DNA of 64,000 bases from positions 2,525,001 to 2,589,000 of the forward strand of contig NZ_CP106793.1 of assembly GCF_025642135.1 (NCBI RefSeq). The letters are read 5' to 3'. The notes under the pieces were generated by a model. The model was given only the letters and a program-made list of their open reading frames with translations, made no database searches and was not told the DNA's origin. Source of the stretch: Streptomyces cynarae. Lineage in GTDB: Bacteria; Actinomycetota; Actinomycetes; Streptomycetales; Streptomycetaceae. Below, in pieces: positions 53,590 through 64,000 of the stretch. Position numbers and translations under genes: made by a program. How positions within the stretch are numbered: position 1 is the first letter of the stretch; the number at the start of each line of letters is the position of its first letter.

Positions 53590-55415
53590 ATGGCGGTTTC
53601 CGTAACCCTTCCGGCGCTCGGCGAGAGCGTCACCGAGGGCACTGTCACCCGCTGGCTGAAGGCCGAGGGTGAGCGCGTCGAGGCCGACGAGCCGCTGCTC
53701 GAGGTCTCGACCGACAAGGTCGACACCGAGATCCCGGCGCCGGCGTCCGGCGTGCTGTCCTCCATCAAGGTCGCCGAGGACGAGACGGTGGAGGTCGGCG
53801 CCGAGCTGGCCGTCATCGACGACGGCACCGGTGCCCCGGCCGCCGCCCCGGCCCCGGCCGCCGAGGCCGCTCCCGCCCCGGCTCCGACCCCCACGGCCGC
53901 TCCGGCTGCCCAGGCCCCGGCCGCCCCCTCCACCGAGCAGGCCGCCCCGGCCCCGGCCCCGACCGCCGAGGCCGCCGCCGGTGCCGGCACCGCCGAGGGC
54001 ACCGAGGTGGTCCTGCCCGCGCTCGGCGAGTCCGTCACCGAGGGCACCGTCACCCGCTGGCTGAAGTCGGTCGGCGACACCGTCGAGGCCGACGAGCCGC
54101 TGCTCGAGGTCTCCACGGACAAGGTCGACACCGAGATCCCGGCGCCCACCTCCGGTGTGCTGCTCGAGATCGTCGTCGGTGAGGACGAGACCGCCGAGGT
54201 CGGCGCCAAGCTCGCCGTCATCGGCGCCCCGGGTGCCGCTCCGGCGGCCGCCCCCGCCCCGGCCGCCCCCGCCCCGGCGCCCGCCGCCGAGGCCCCGGCC
54301 GCCCCCGCGGCTCCCGCTGCCCCGGCTGCGCCCGCCGCTCCGGCTCCGGCTCCCGCCGCCCCGGCGGCCCCCGCCGCTGCCGCCCCGGCACCGGCCCAGC
54401 CCGCGGCTCCGGCTCCCGCGCGGCCGCACCTGCGCCCACGCCCTCCCCGGCCCCGGCTGCTCCGGCCGCCCAGCCGACCGACGAGGGTGCCTACGTCACC
54501 CCGCTGGTGCGCAAGCTCGCCGCCGAGAACGGCGTCGACCTGTCCACCGTCAAGGGCACCGGTGTCGGCGGCCGCATCCGCAAGCAGGACGTCATCGCCG
54601 CCGCCGAGGCCGCGAAGGCCGCCGCCGCTGCCCCGGCTCCGGCCGCCGCTGCACCGGCCGCCAAGAAGGCTGCCCCGGCGCTCGAGGTCTCCCCGCTGCG
54701 CGGCCAGACCATCAAGATGCCGCGGATCCGCAAGGTCATCGGCGACAACATGGTCAAGGCGCTGCACGAGCAGGCCCAGCTGTCCTCGGTGGTCGAGGTC
54801 GACGTGACCCGCCTGATGAAGCTGCGCGCCCGCGCCAAGGACGCGTTCGCGGCCCGTGAGGGCGTCAAGCTCTCCCCGATGCCGTTCTTCGTGAAGGCGG
54901 CCGCCCAGGCGCTGAAGGCCCACCCGGTCATCAACGCCAAGATCAACGAGGCCGAGGGGACCATCACCTACTTCGACACCGAGAACGTCGGTATCGCGGT
55001 GGACTCCGAGAAGGGCCTGATGACCCCGGTCATCAAGAACGCCGGTGACCTCAACCTCGCCGGTATCGCCAAGGCCACGGCCGACCTGGCGTCCAAGGTC
55101 CGCGGCAACAAGATCACGCCGGACGAGCTGGCCGGTGCGACCTTCACCATCTCCAACACCGGTTCGCGCGGCGCCCTGTTCGACACGATCATCGTGCCGC
55201 CGGGCCAGGTCGCGATCCTCGGCATCGGCGCCACGGTCAAGCGCCCGGCCGTCATCGAGACGGAGGAGGGTACGGTCATCGGCGTCCGCGACATGACCTA
55301 CCTGACGCTGTCCTACGACCACCGCCTGGTGGACGGCGCCGACGCGGCCCGTTACCTGACGGCGGTCAAGGCGATCCTGGAGGCGGGCGAGTTCGAGGTC
55401 GAGCTCGGCCTCTGA
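53590..55415 (+). CDS. sucB: Dihydrolipoamide acyltransferase E2, SucB/DlaT type (apparent single-base frameshift)
   Basis: Two frames join into an E2 of about 608 residues. Two lipoyl domains ([10 protein letters not shown] twice, near residues 40 and 185) are joined by Ala/Pro linkers; then the peripheral-subunit-binding domain ([20 protein letters not shown]) and the catalytic domain ending with the His-Asp motif [16 protein letters not shown]. The break is in the Ala/Pro linker near 54415 (GCTCCCGCGCGGCCGCA), where one added base restores [15 protein letters not shown]. This is a central-metabolism gene, so a real loss would be costly; an error is likelier. In actinobacteria this E2 serves both pyruvate and 2-oxoglutarate dehydrogenase. 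Confidence 0.92.
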
Positions 55416-55437
55416 TCCCCTCAGGGATACGGCTGTA

Positions 55438-55475
55438 CGACGCCCCCGTCCGGAGCTCTCCGGGCGGGGGCGTCG
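55438..55475 (+). terminator. Terminator after sucB
   Basis: CGACGCCCCCG and CGGGGGCGTCG form an 11-bp stem enclosing an inner CCGG/CCGG pairing, followed by CGCGTTT. About 23 nt past the sucB stop. Confidence 0.8.
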
Positions 55476-55609
55476 CGTTTGCCGGGTGTAAGCCTCGTCT
55501 CACCTGCGCAAAAGCGCCGGTATGCGCCCTTCCCCCAGGCGGTGGCAGCCGTATTGTCTAAACGTCGAACGCCCCCGGGGGCCACTGGGCCCCTTTCTAA
55601 GGAGCCCTC

Positions 55610-56233
55610 ATGACCGCGCCCGTCGTCCACTCGCTGCGCGAACAGATCCGCGAGCACATCGTGGAGGGGATCGTCAGCGGTCGCTGGAAGCCGGGCGAGC
55701 GGATCGTGGAGCGGCGGATCGCGACCGAGCTGGAGGTCAGCCAGACGCCCGTGCGCGAGGCGCTGCGGGAGCTGGAGTCGCTGCGACTGATCGAGTCGGC
55801 GCCGAACAAGGGCGTACGGGTGCGGAACCTGTCGGCGGCCGACCTGGAGGAGAGCTACCCGGTCCGGGCCGGTCTGGAGGCGATCGCGGCGGAACTGGCG
55901 GCGCAGCGGCTGGCGGAGGACTGCTCGGCGCTGGAACCGCACGTGGCCGCGCTCTACGAGGCGGACCGCAGGTCTGACGGTACGGCGCAGGTACGGCACA
56001 CGGTGGCCTTCCACCGGGAACTGGTCCGCGCGGCGGGCAACTCGGTGCTGCTGCACACCTGGGAGGGCCTGGGCATCGAGGTCTTCACGGCCCTGTCGAT
56101 CCGCTGGCTGGGCACGGTCCAGCAGTCGTACGCGGAGGAACACGAGGAACTGGTACAGGCGTTCAAGCGCCGCGACCCGAGGATCGCGGACCTGGTGAAG
56201 GCCCACGTGCTCGGCTGCGCGCCGAGGGCGTGA
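55610..56233 (+). CDS. GntR-family (FadR/FCD) transcriptional regulator
   Basis: A 207-residue regulator. The winged helix-turn-helix has the FadR signature PGERIVERRIATELEVSQTP followed by VREALRELESLRLIESAPNK; the C-terminal FCD domain has the metal-binding layout (ESYPVRAGLEAIAAE; FHRELVRAAGN; EEHEELVQAFKRRD). It lies between sucB and aceE and just upstream of a perfect dyad in the aceE promoter, so pyruvate-dehydrogenase control is a sensible guess. ATG at 55610 with AAGGAG. Confidence 0.9.
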   Translation: MTAPVVHSLREQIREHIVEGIVSGRWKPGERIVERRIATELEVSQTPVREALRELESLRLIESAPNKGVRVRNLSAADLEESYPVRAGLEAIAAELAAQRLAEDCSALEPHVAALYEADRRSDGTAQVRHTVAFHRELVRAAGNSVLLHTWEGLGIEVFTALSIRWLGTVQQSYAEEHEELVQAFKRRDPRIADLVKAHVLGCAPRA

Positions 56234-56394
56234 CGTCTTTTCGACACCCGCAGGCACCCCGAACACCAGAGCGGCCCCGCGCTCAGACGCAGTCTCACCT
56301 GCGAAAACCCCACCCAACAACGTCACCCGGTGCCACCGCTGGAGGCACCGCGTGCCGACTTTCTCGTGATCGAGAGGTTTTGCCCCTCAACCCT

Positions 56395-56424
56395 TTGATC
56401 GATCATCGATCAGGGAGTTAGAGT
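56395..56424 (+). promoter_or_regulatory. aceE promoter with overlapping palindromic operator
   Basis: TTGATC (56395-56400) and TAGAGT (56419-56424) are 18 bp apart. The 17-bp perfect dyad TGATCGAT-C-ATCGATCA (56396-56412) covers the -35 and half the spacer, where a bound protein would block polymerase. The adjacent GntR gene is the obvious candidate regulator; that link is inference. Confidence 0.55.
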
Positions 56425-56530
56425 CCCCGGTGGACTCTCACCGGAGCCCGCGCCCTGTCCTGCCAAAGACCAAGGGCACCCCCGACCCTTACCGATGAGG
56501 GAACCCCCTTCGACTGAGGAAGGCGGCGAC

Positions 56531-59233
<2,703 letters not shown>

Positions 59234-59248
59234 GGGCTCTAGTCCGGT

Positions 59249-59280
59249 GAAGGGGTACGGCGGTCTCGCCGTGCCCCTTC
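59249..59280 (+). terminator. Terminator after aceE
   Basis: GAAGGGGTACGGCG pairs with CGCCGTGCCCCTTC over 14 positions (one G-U) with a 4-nt loop, 15 nt past the stop codon. Confidence 0.85.
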
Positions 59281-59310
59281 CCTGTCAGTGGTCCCCGGCA
59301 TGATGAACCC

Positions 59311-60315
59311 ATGCGTGCCGCCCGTCTGATCAAAATGGTGCTGCTGCTCCAGGCCCGGCCCTCCATGACGGCCGCCGAGCTGGCGAAGGAGCTGGAGGTG
59401 TCCGAGCGGACCGTCACCCGGGACGCTCAGGCGCTGTCGGAGGCGGGGATCCCCGTGTACGCGGACCGGGGACGGATCGGCGGCTACCGCCTGGTCGGCG
59501 GGTACCGCACCCGGCTGACCGGTCTCGCCCGCAGCGAGGCCGAGGCACTGTTCCTGAGCGGCGTACCGGGCGCGCTGCGCGAGATGGGGCTTCAGGACGC
59601 GGCGTCGGCGGCCCGTCTGAAGGTGTCGGCTGCCCTCCTCCCCTCGCTGCGCGACGCGCCACGCACGGCGGCGCAGCGGTTCCATCTGGACGCGCCCGAC
59701 TGGTTCAAGGAGCCGGAGACACCCGCCCTGCTCCCGGCGGTCGCGGACGCCGTGTGGGACGACCGGCCGGTCACCGCGCGCTACCGGCGCGGCGAGGACG
59801 TGGTGGAGCGCGAACTGGAGCCCTACGGGCTCGTGCTGAAGGCGGGCGTCTGGTACCTGTGCGCGCGCGTCGGCGAGCCGCAGGGGCGCACCGCGCGGGA
59901 CGCGGGGCACGGCTCCTTCCGGGTGTACCGCATCGACCGCTTCACCGCTGTGGACGTGGGCGGGGAACGCTTCGCCCGCGACGAGGCGTTCGACCTGCCC
60001 GCCTTCTGGGCGGAGCGCGCCGAGCAGTTCGCGCGGTCCATCCTGCGGGCCGAGGTCGTGGTGCGGCTGTCCGAGGACGGCGTGAGAGGACTGCCGTACG
60101 CCGTCGGCCACGCCGCGGCTCGGGAGGCGCTGCGGGACGCGGACGCCCCGGACGAGCGCGGCTGGGTGAGGGCGACCCTGCCGGTGGAGTCCGAGGAGGT
60201 CGCGCACACCCAGCTCACGGCGCTGGGCCCGGAGGTCGAGGTGCTGTCGCCGAAGGGGCTGCGGGCGCGTTTCGCGAGCGACGCTCGGCGGCTCGCGGGG
60301 CTCTACGCCTCCTGA
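59311..60315 (+). CDS. WYL-domain transcriptional regulator (DeoR-like HTH)
   Basis: A 334-residue regulator with an N-terminal HTH_11 (MTAAELAKELEVSERTVTRD) and wing (GRIGGYRLVGGYRTRLTGLA), a WYL domain (about 150-230; LEPYGLVLKAGVWYLCAR and SFRVYRIDRFTAV) and a WCX C-terminal domain. WYL domains bind ligands, often nucleotides or nucleic acids. ATG at 59311 is six nt after CATGAT with no ribosome-binding site; possibly leaderless. Target unknown. Confidence 0.92.
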   Translation: MRAARLIKMVLLLQARPSMTAAELAKELEVSERTVTRDAQALSEAGIPVYADRGRIGGYRLVGGYRTRLTGLARSEAEALFLSGVPGALREMGLQDAASAARLKVSAALLPSLRDAPRTAAQRFHLDAPDWFKEPETPALLPAVADAVWDDRPVTARYRRGEDVVERELEPYGLVLKAGVWYLCARVGEPQGRTARDAGHGSFRVYRIDRFTAVDVGGERFARDEAFDLPAFWAERAEQFARSILRAEVVVRLSEDGVRGLPYAVGHAAAREALRDADAPDERGWVRATLPVESEEVAHTQLTALGPEVEVLSPKGLRARFASDARRLAGLYAS

Positions 60316-60371
60316 CGTCCCGGCGCACTCCGCGTGCGCCCGTTGCGCCGAAGGCCGATGCTGGTCCCGTG

Positions 60372-60890
60372 ATGGACGAGATGGAGTTCTGGGAGCTGGT
60401 GGACGCGAGCCGCGAGGCCGCCGAGGGCGACCCCGCGGAACAGGCCGACGTGCTCGTCGAGCGGCTGCTCCAGCTGGACCCGGAGTCGGTCGTGGACTTC
60501 GCCCGGCACTTCGAGTCCCGGTTCAACCGCTCCTACCGCTGGGACCTGTGGGGTGCCGCCTGGGTGCTGCTCGACGGGGCCAGCGACGACGCGTTCGACT
60601 CCTTCCGGTGCTGGCTGATCGGCCAGGGCCGGCACATGTTCGAGGGCGCCCTGCACGATCCCGACTCGCTCGCCGACCTGCTGGAGGAGTTCGACGAGGA
60701 GATCGACGGCGACGGAGAGGAACTCGGCTACGCGGCGGACGAGGCGTACGAGCAGCTCACCGGCACCGAGACGCCCGACCTGGACATCCCGCCCACGCCC
60801 GCGGAGCCGGAGGGCACGCCGTTCGACCTGGAGAACGAGTCCGTGCTGGCCGAGCGCTACCCGAGACTGTGGGAGCGTTTCCGGGCCTGA
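60372..60890 (+). CDS. DUF4240 domain protein
   Basis: A 172-residue acidic protein matching DUF4240: it starts MDEMEFWELVDASREAAEGD, then HFESRFNRSYRWDLWGAAWV and SFRCWLIGQGRHMFEGAL. Such proteins are widespread in actinobacteria, often near toxins or regulators, with no known activity. The GTG directly before the ATG is an alternative start. Follows the WYL regulator by 56 nt and may be cotranscribed. Confidence 0.85.
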   Translation: MDEMEFWELVDASREAAEGDPAEQADVLVERLLQLDPESVVDFARHFESRFNRSYRWDLWGAAWVLLDGASDDAFDSFRCWLIGQGRHMFEGALHDPDSLADLLEEFDEEIDGDGEELGYAADEAYEQLTGTETPDLDIPPTPAEPEGTPFDLENESVLAERYPRLWERFRA

Positions 60891-60892
60891 GG

Positions 60893-61150
60893 CTATGCCG
60901 CGCGCCGACGGGTGGCCTCCGAGGGCAGGTAGGCCTGCGCCTGGGCGGCGCCCGGGAGGTGGGGGTGCGGCGCCCGGCCGGGGGTCGCCGCGTGGTGGAG
61001 CGGCGCCTTGTTGGCCTGGTCGAGGGCGGACGCCGTGGTCGCGGCCGGGCCCAGGACGACCGCCGCGACCGCGCAGAGCACCGTCCACGGGTTGCGTGCG
61101 GCCCCCGCCCAGGTGCTCGTCCTCTTCATCTCCGTACTGCTGCTGCTCAT
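60893..61150 (-). CDS. Small secreted or membrane-anchored hypothetical protein
   Basis: An 85-residue protein with a basic start, a hydrophobic segment (NPWTVLCAVAAVVLGPAATT, about residues 20-40) ending in an Ala-x-Ala-like site (TTASALDQA), and a His/Pro-rich tail. Probably exported. ATG at 61150 has GGAGGTG at good spacing. It almost abuts the convergent DUF4240 stop (two nt). Function unknown. Confidence 0.65.
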   Translation of the reverse strand: MSSSSTEMKRTSTWAGAARNPWTVLCAVAAVVLGPAATTASALDQANKAPLHHAATPGRAPHPHLPGAAQAQAYLPSEATRRRAA

Positions 61151-61279
61151 GGTCCACACCTCCGGTTCGGCTGTTGCCAAAACCGTAGGCCGCCGGGTTC
61201 TCAGGACCCTGCGCACGACCTGTGGCGTCGCTGTGGACCGGGCCGCGGGCGAAGCGGGACACGAGGCCATGACGGGCCC

Positions 61280-62110
61280 TCACTTCCTGCCCTGGAGGTG
61301 GGCCGCCTTCTGTCTGATCGACGGGAGCAGGGCGGTGAGGGCCGCGCCGGGGCAGTTGGTCATGTAGCCGTCGTTGTGGCCGGCGAGGGCGGGCAGGAGG
61401 GCGGTCTTGCCCTCCTGGTACCGGCTCTGGCCGTTGCTGGAGACCAGCTTGACCTTGCCGCGCGGGTCGACGTCCGCGAGGCCCAGCTTCCATGCCGCCA
61501 GGGCGGCGATCGCGTCGGTCATCGCCCGGGGCACGGGCACGCCCTGGGAGAAGGTGCCGATGGCGGCGATGCCCGAGGTGCGGTGGTTGAAGCCCTGGGT
61601 GTGGGCGCCGGTGACGGGGCGTTCGACGCCGCCCGAACGGCCTTCGTAGATCGTGCCGCAGCGGTCGACCAGGAAGTTGTAGCCGATGTCGTCCCAGCGG
61701 CGGTTGCCGATCTGGCCCGCGTAAAGGGCCCGGATGATGCGGGGTGTGTCGGCGCAGTCGTACCGGTTGGGCGAGGCGGTGTGGTGCACGAAGACGGCGA
61801 CGACCTTGTCGTCGTAGCGCGGCGCCGGCCGGCTCCCGGCGCCCTCCTCCGGCTGCGCCCAGGCGGACCTCGGCAGGATGCGCGGCCTGGGCGCCGTGTG
61901 CAGGAGCGCGGAGCGGGCGCCGACCGGCCGCGGGCGCCGTACCTCGACCGGGATTTCGGTGTTCAACGTCCCGATCAGCAGCGCGGCACCGGCGGTGAGT
62001 CCGGGCGTACAGCCGACCAGCAGCAGGACGACGCCCGAGATCCGCACCGAACGGAGCGAACGGAGCGGGCGTCTTTTCCTGCCCCTTCGTGCTCTTCGGA
62101 AGACACGCAT
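61280..62110 (-). CDS. Peptidoglycan-recognition / N-acetylmuramoyl-L-alanine amidase protein
   Basis: A 276-residue protein anchored by an N-terminal helix after a very basic stretch (RRARRGRKRRPLRSLRSVR) and carrying a PGRP/amidase_2 domain: zinc His in VFVHHTASPNRYDC, YNFLVDRCGTIYEGRSGG, and HNDGYMTNCPGAALTALLP near the C-terminus. It should cut the amide bond between muramic acid and the stem peptide outside the membrane. Two ATGs (62110 and 62125) are possible starts; neither has a clean ribosome-binding site. Confidence 0.85.
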   Translation of the reverse strand: MRVFRRARRGRKRRPLRSLRSVRISGVVLLLVGCTPGLTAGAALLIGTLNTEIPVEVRRPRPVGARSALLHTAPRPRILPRSAWAQPEEGAGSRPAPRYDDKVVAVFVHHTASPNRYDCADTPRIIRALYAGQIGNRRWDDIGYNFLVDRCGTIYEGRSGGVERPVTGAHTQGFNHRTSGIAAIGTFSQGVPVPRAMTDAIAALAAWKLGLADVDPRGKVKLVSSNGQSRYQEGKTALLPALAGHNDGYMTNCPGAALTALLPSIRQKAAHLQGRK

Positions 62111-62375
62111 GGACCCACTGTCCATCCCCTCCGTCGCGTCCGCGATGTGTGGTGTGCCACCCGGTGGAACCATCGTCCAGGTCCAGGACGTTTTCACCAG
62201 TGCGCGTCGCGCGGGTCGCCCGGGCAACCACACGCCGGCCGGCGGTCCGGAGGTTGTCCCCCGGGTGGTGCAGCGCAGGTCGGCGCGCGGAGCCGATTTC
62301 CGCGCGCGGCGTGCGTGGGGCTGATCACCGGAACCCCGCTGCGCGTACTAAGGGGTCCAAGAGAAAGGCGGCTTC

Positions 62376-63560
62376 GTGGACCTGCTCGACATCCTTCTGA
62401 TGCTGGTCGTCCTGGCCTACGCGGCGTCCGGCTACCGGCGCGGACTGGTGGCCGGCTGTGTCTCCCTGGCCGGTTTCGTGGGCGGCGCCGTCGTCGGCGT
62501 GTGGGTCCTGCCCTGGGTGATGCATCTGGTGACGCGGGGGACGACCGCGGCCACGGTGACGGCGGTGTTCACGGTGCTGGTCCCGGCGGCGATCGGCCAC
62601 GAGCTGGCGGGCCGGCTCGCGCTGAAGCTGCGGCGTGAGCTGGACCACGGGCCGCTCAGGGTGGCCGACGGGATCGGCGGGGCGGCAGCCAACTCGCTGT
62701 CGGTGCTGATCGTGGCGTGGGTGGCCGCGAGCGTCCTCGGCGCCTCCTCCTCACCGCTGGTCACGGAGGCGATCCGGGACTCACGGCTGCTGGGCGCCGT
62801 GCAGAACGTGATGCCGGACACCACCCCCACGTGGTTCTCGCGCGCCACCTCCGCGCTCACCCAGGCCGGCTTCCCACAGGTCTTCAACCCCTTCGAGAAC
62901 GAGCCGACGGCGGGGGTGGCCAAGCCCTCCGGGGACAACGTCACACCGAGCGCCACGAACGCGGCGAAGCTCAGCACGGTCAAGATCGAGGGCGCTTCGG
63001 GCCTCCAGGGCCGCGAGGGCAGCGGGTTCGTGTACGCGGCGCGGCATGTGATGACCAACGCCCACGTGGTGGCCGGCATCGACCATCCGACCGTGCGCAT
63101 CGGCGGCGTCGGTCCGGCGTACGCCGCCCGGGTGGTGCTCTTCGACCCCGACCGGGACGTGGCCGTGCTGTACGTGCCGGATCTGCGGGCGCCGGTGCTG
63201 CGCTTCGACGACGACGCCAAGCGCGGTGACGCGGCCGTGGTCGCGGGCTATCCGCAGGACGGCGACCTGACACTGCGGGCCGCCACGGTCGCGAACAAGA
63301 TCCAGGCGACGGGTCAGAACATCTACAACACGGGCACCGTCACGCGGGAGATCTACTCCATCCGCTCCACGGTCCTGCCGGGCAACTCCGGCGGCCCGCT
63401 GCTCACCACCGACGGTGAGGTGTACGGCGTGGTGTTCGCCCGGTCCACCTCCGACCAGGAGACGGGGTACGTCCTGACGGCGGACGAGGTGACGGGCGAC
63501 GCCCAACGGGCGGCGAGCGCCACGACACCCGTGGACACGGGCGAGCTCGTCACGTCCTGA
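62376..63560 (+). CDS. marP: MarP-like membrane serine protease (CvpA plus trypsin domain)
   Basis: A 394-residue protein: four N-terminal helices of the CvpA/colicin V production type (about 1-115), then an exterior chymotrypsin-like domain with His in VMTNAHVVAG, Asp in DPDRDVAVLYV and Ser in VLPGNSGGPLL. This is the layout of Mycobacterium MarP (Rv3671c), which cuts the wall hydrolase RipA during acid stress. The two NlpC/P60 hydrolases in this window are RipA-like, so they are conceivable substrates (inference). GTG at 62376. Confidence 0.88.
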   Translation: MDLLDILLMLVVLAYAASGYRRGLVAGCVSLAGFVGGAVVGVWVLPWVMHLVTRGTTAATVTAVFTVLVPAAIGHELAGRLALKLRRELDHGPLRVADGIGGAAANSLSVLIVAWVAASVLGASSSPLVTEAIRDSRLLGAVQNVMPDTTPTWFSRATSALTQAGFPQVFNPFENEPTAGVAKPSGDNVTPSATNAAKLSTVKIEGASGLQGREGSGFVYAARHVMTNAHVVAGIDHPTVRIGGVGPAYAARVVLFDPDRDVAVLYVPDLRAPVLRFDDDAKRGDAAVVAGYPQDGDLTLRAATVANKIQATGQNIYNTGTVTREIYSIRSTVLPGNSGGPLLTTDGEVYGVVFARSTSDQETGYVLTADEVTGDAQRAASATTPVDTGELVTS

Positions 63561-63617
63561 GGGGTCCTTGCGCCATGAGCGCCCGATGAGGTCGCGTGGT
63601 GCGGTGCAAGGACCCCT
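63560..63617. terminator. Bidirectional terminator between marP-like and acetyltransferase genes
   Basis: AGGGGTCCTTGC and GCAAGGACCCCT form a perfect 12-bp stem with a 34-nt loop, between two converging genes. Confidence 0.65.
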
Positions 63618-63630
63618 GAGCCCGTGGCTG

Positions 63631-64000
63631 TCACAGAAAGCGGCCCATGAGGACGTCGTCGACGTACTCGCCCTCGATCAGGAACTCCTCGGGCAGGACG
63701 CCCTCCACCACGAAGCCCTCGGACTCGTAGAGCCCCCGGGCGGGGGTGTTGTGGCCGAGGACGCGCAGGGTGATACGGCGGGCGCCGCGGCGGCGGGCCT
63801 CGTCCTGGGCGGCCCGGAGCAACGCCCGGCCGACGCCGGCGCCGCGTGCCTCCTCGGCGACGGCCAGGCCCTGGATCTGCCGGACGTGGGAGTTGCACGC
63901 GAGCGAGGTCGGAAACCCGAGCCGGATGTAGCCGACGAGCGCGCCGCCGAGTTCCGCGACGAGGTGGTCCCGCGGCCCGAACCGCTCGTTGTAGAAGGGC
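63631..64000 (-). CDS. GNAT family N-acetyltransferase, N-terminus beyond window
   Basis: The C-terminal 122 residues of a Gcn5-related acetyltransferase. The acetyl-CoA binding motif A is QIQGLAVAEEARGAGVGRAL, and RITLRVLGHNTPARGLYESE is motif B. The start is outside the window. Substrate unknown. Confidence 0.88.
   Translation of the reverse strand, partial: PFYNERFGPRDHLVAELGGALVGYIRLGFPTSLACNSHVRQIQGLAVAEEARGAGVGRALLRAAQDEARRRGARRITLRVLGHNTPARGLYESEGFVVEGVLPEEFLIEGEYVDDVLMGRFL

Overview
This is a 64 kb piece of a Streptomyces chromosome core. The DNA is very G+C rich with strong third-position G/C bias, GTG starts are frequent, several genes look leaderless (TAnnnT box 6-8 nt before the start codon), and the gene content and order (cta-qcr respiratory cluster, adoK, erpA, nadA, pspA, cob genes, pepA, lpd, sucB, aceE) are those of the Streptomyces core. 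I see no tRNA, rRNA, CRISPR array, prophage or large biosynthetic cluster.

Layout. 0-14.8 kb: an ArsA-like ATPase and lipid-binding SRPBCC protein, a metallophosphoesterase, a long-chain acyl-CoA ligase, a Tat-exported cholesterol oxidase, a GT4 glycosyltransferase (frameshifted) beside a GT87-like membrane glycosyltransferase, a lipoprotein metallopeptidase, two paralogous NlpC/P60 wall hydrolases and a NYN-domain protein. 14.8-19.9 kb: zinc-ribbon protein, rhomboid protease, Lrp-type RAM-domain protein, a class V aminotransferase under a SAM-IV riboswitch, a PRC-barrel protein with a small membrane protein, and trpD. 19.9-29.3 kb: the cytochrome bcc-aa3 supercomplex as two operons, ctaE-qcrCAB and ctaCDF, separated by a degenerate receiver protein and an L,D-transpeptidase. 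29.6-36 kb: cysteine desulfurase-TusA fusion, adenosine kinase, a membrane-anchored protein of unknown function, erpA and nadA. 36-37.7 kb is the only clearly accessory patch: a SUKH immunity-type gene overlapping the end of a decayed ORF. 37.7-43.9 kb: a two-component system, pspA-pspAA, a DUF3043 membrane protein, a methyltransferase with an apparent CTG start and an HtrA-like lipoprotein protease. 44-50 kb: lower cobalamin pathway (cobU fused to an MBL domain, cobT, cobS) interrupted by an MprF-like gene, a 35-codon ORF and a rhomboid-like membrane protein. 50-59 kb: pepA, lpd, sucB/dlaT, a GntR regulator and aceE, which together supply E3, E2 and E1 of the pyruvate/2-oxoglutarate dehydrogenase system. 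59-64 kb: WYL regulator, DUF4240 protein, small secreted protein, peptidoglycan amidase, MarP-like protease and a truncated GNAT acetyltransferase.

Points that stand out: (i) a layered control region before the class V aminotransferase: an 18-bp perfect palindrome in the promoter spacer, a SAM-IV riboswitch, then a six-codon ORF inside a terminator-like hairpin; (ii) a 215-bp element with 22-bp perfect terminal inverted repeats inserted in frame near the C-terminus of the MprF-like protein; (iii) a 35-codon repeat-rich ORF linked by 4-nt overlaps to the genes on both sides; (iv) four otherwise intact genes, one of them the central E2 gene sucB, each lacking one base in a G/C tract. The last pattern looks more like uncorrected sequencing error than gene decay.
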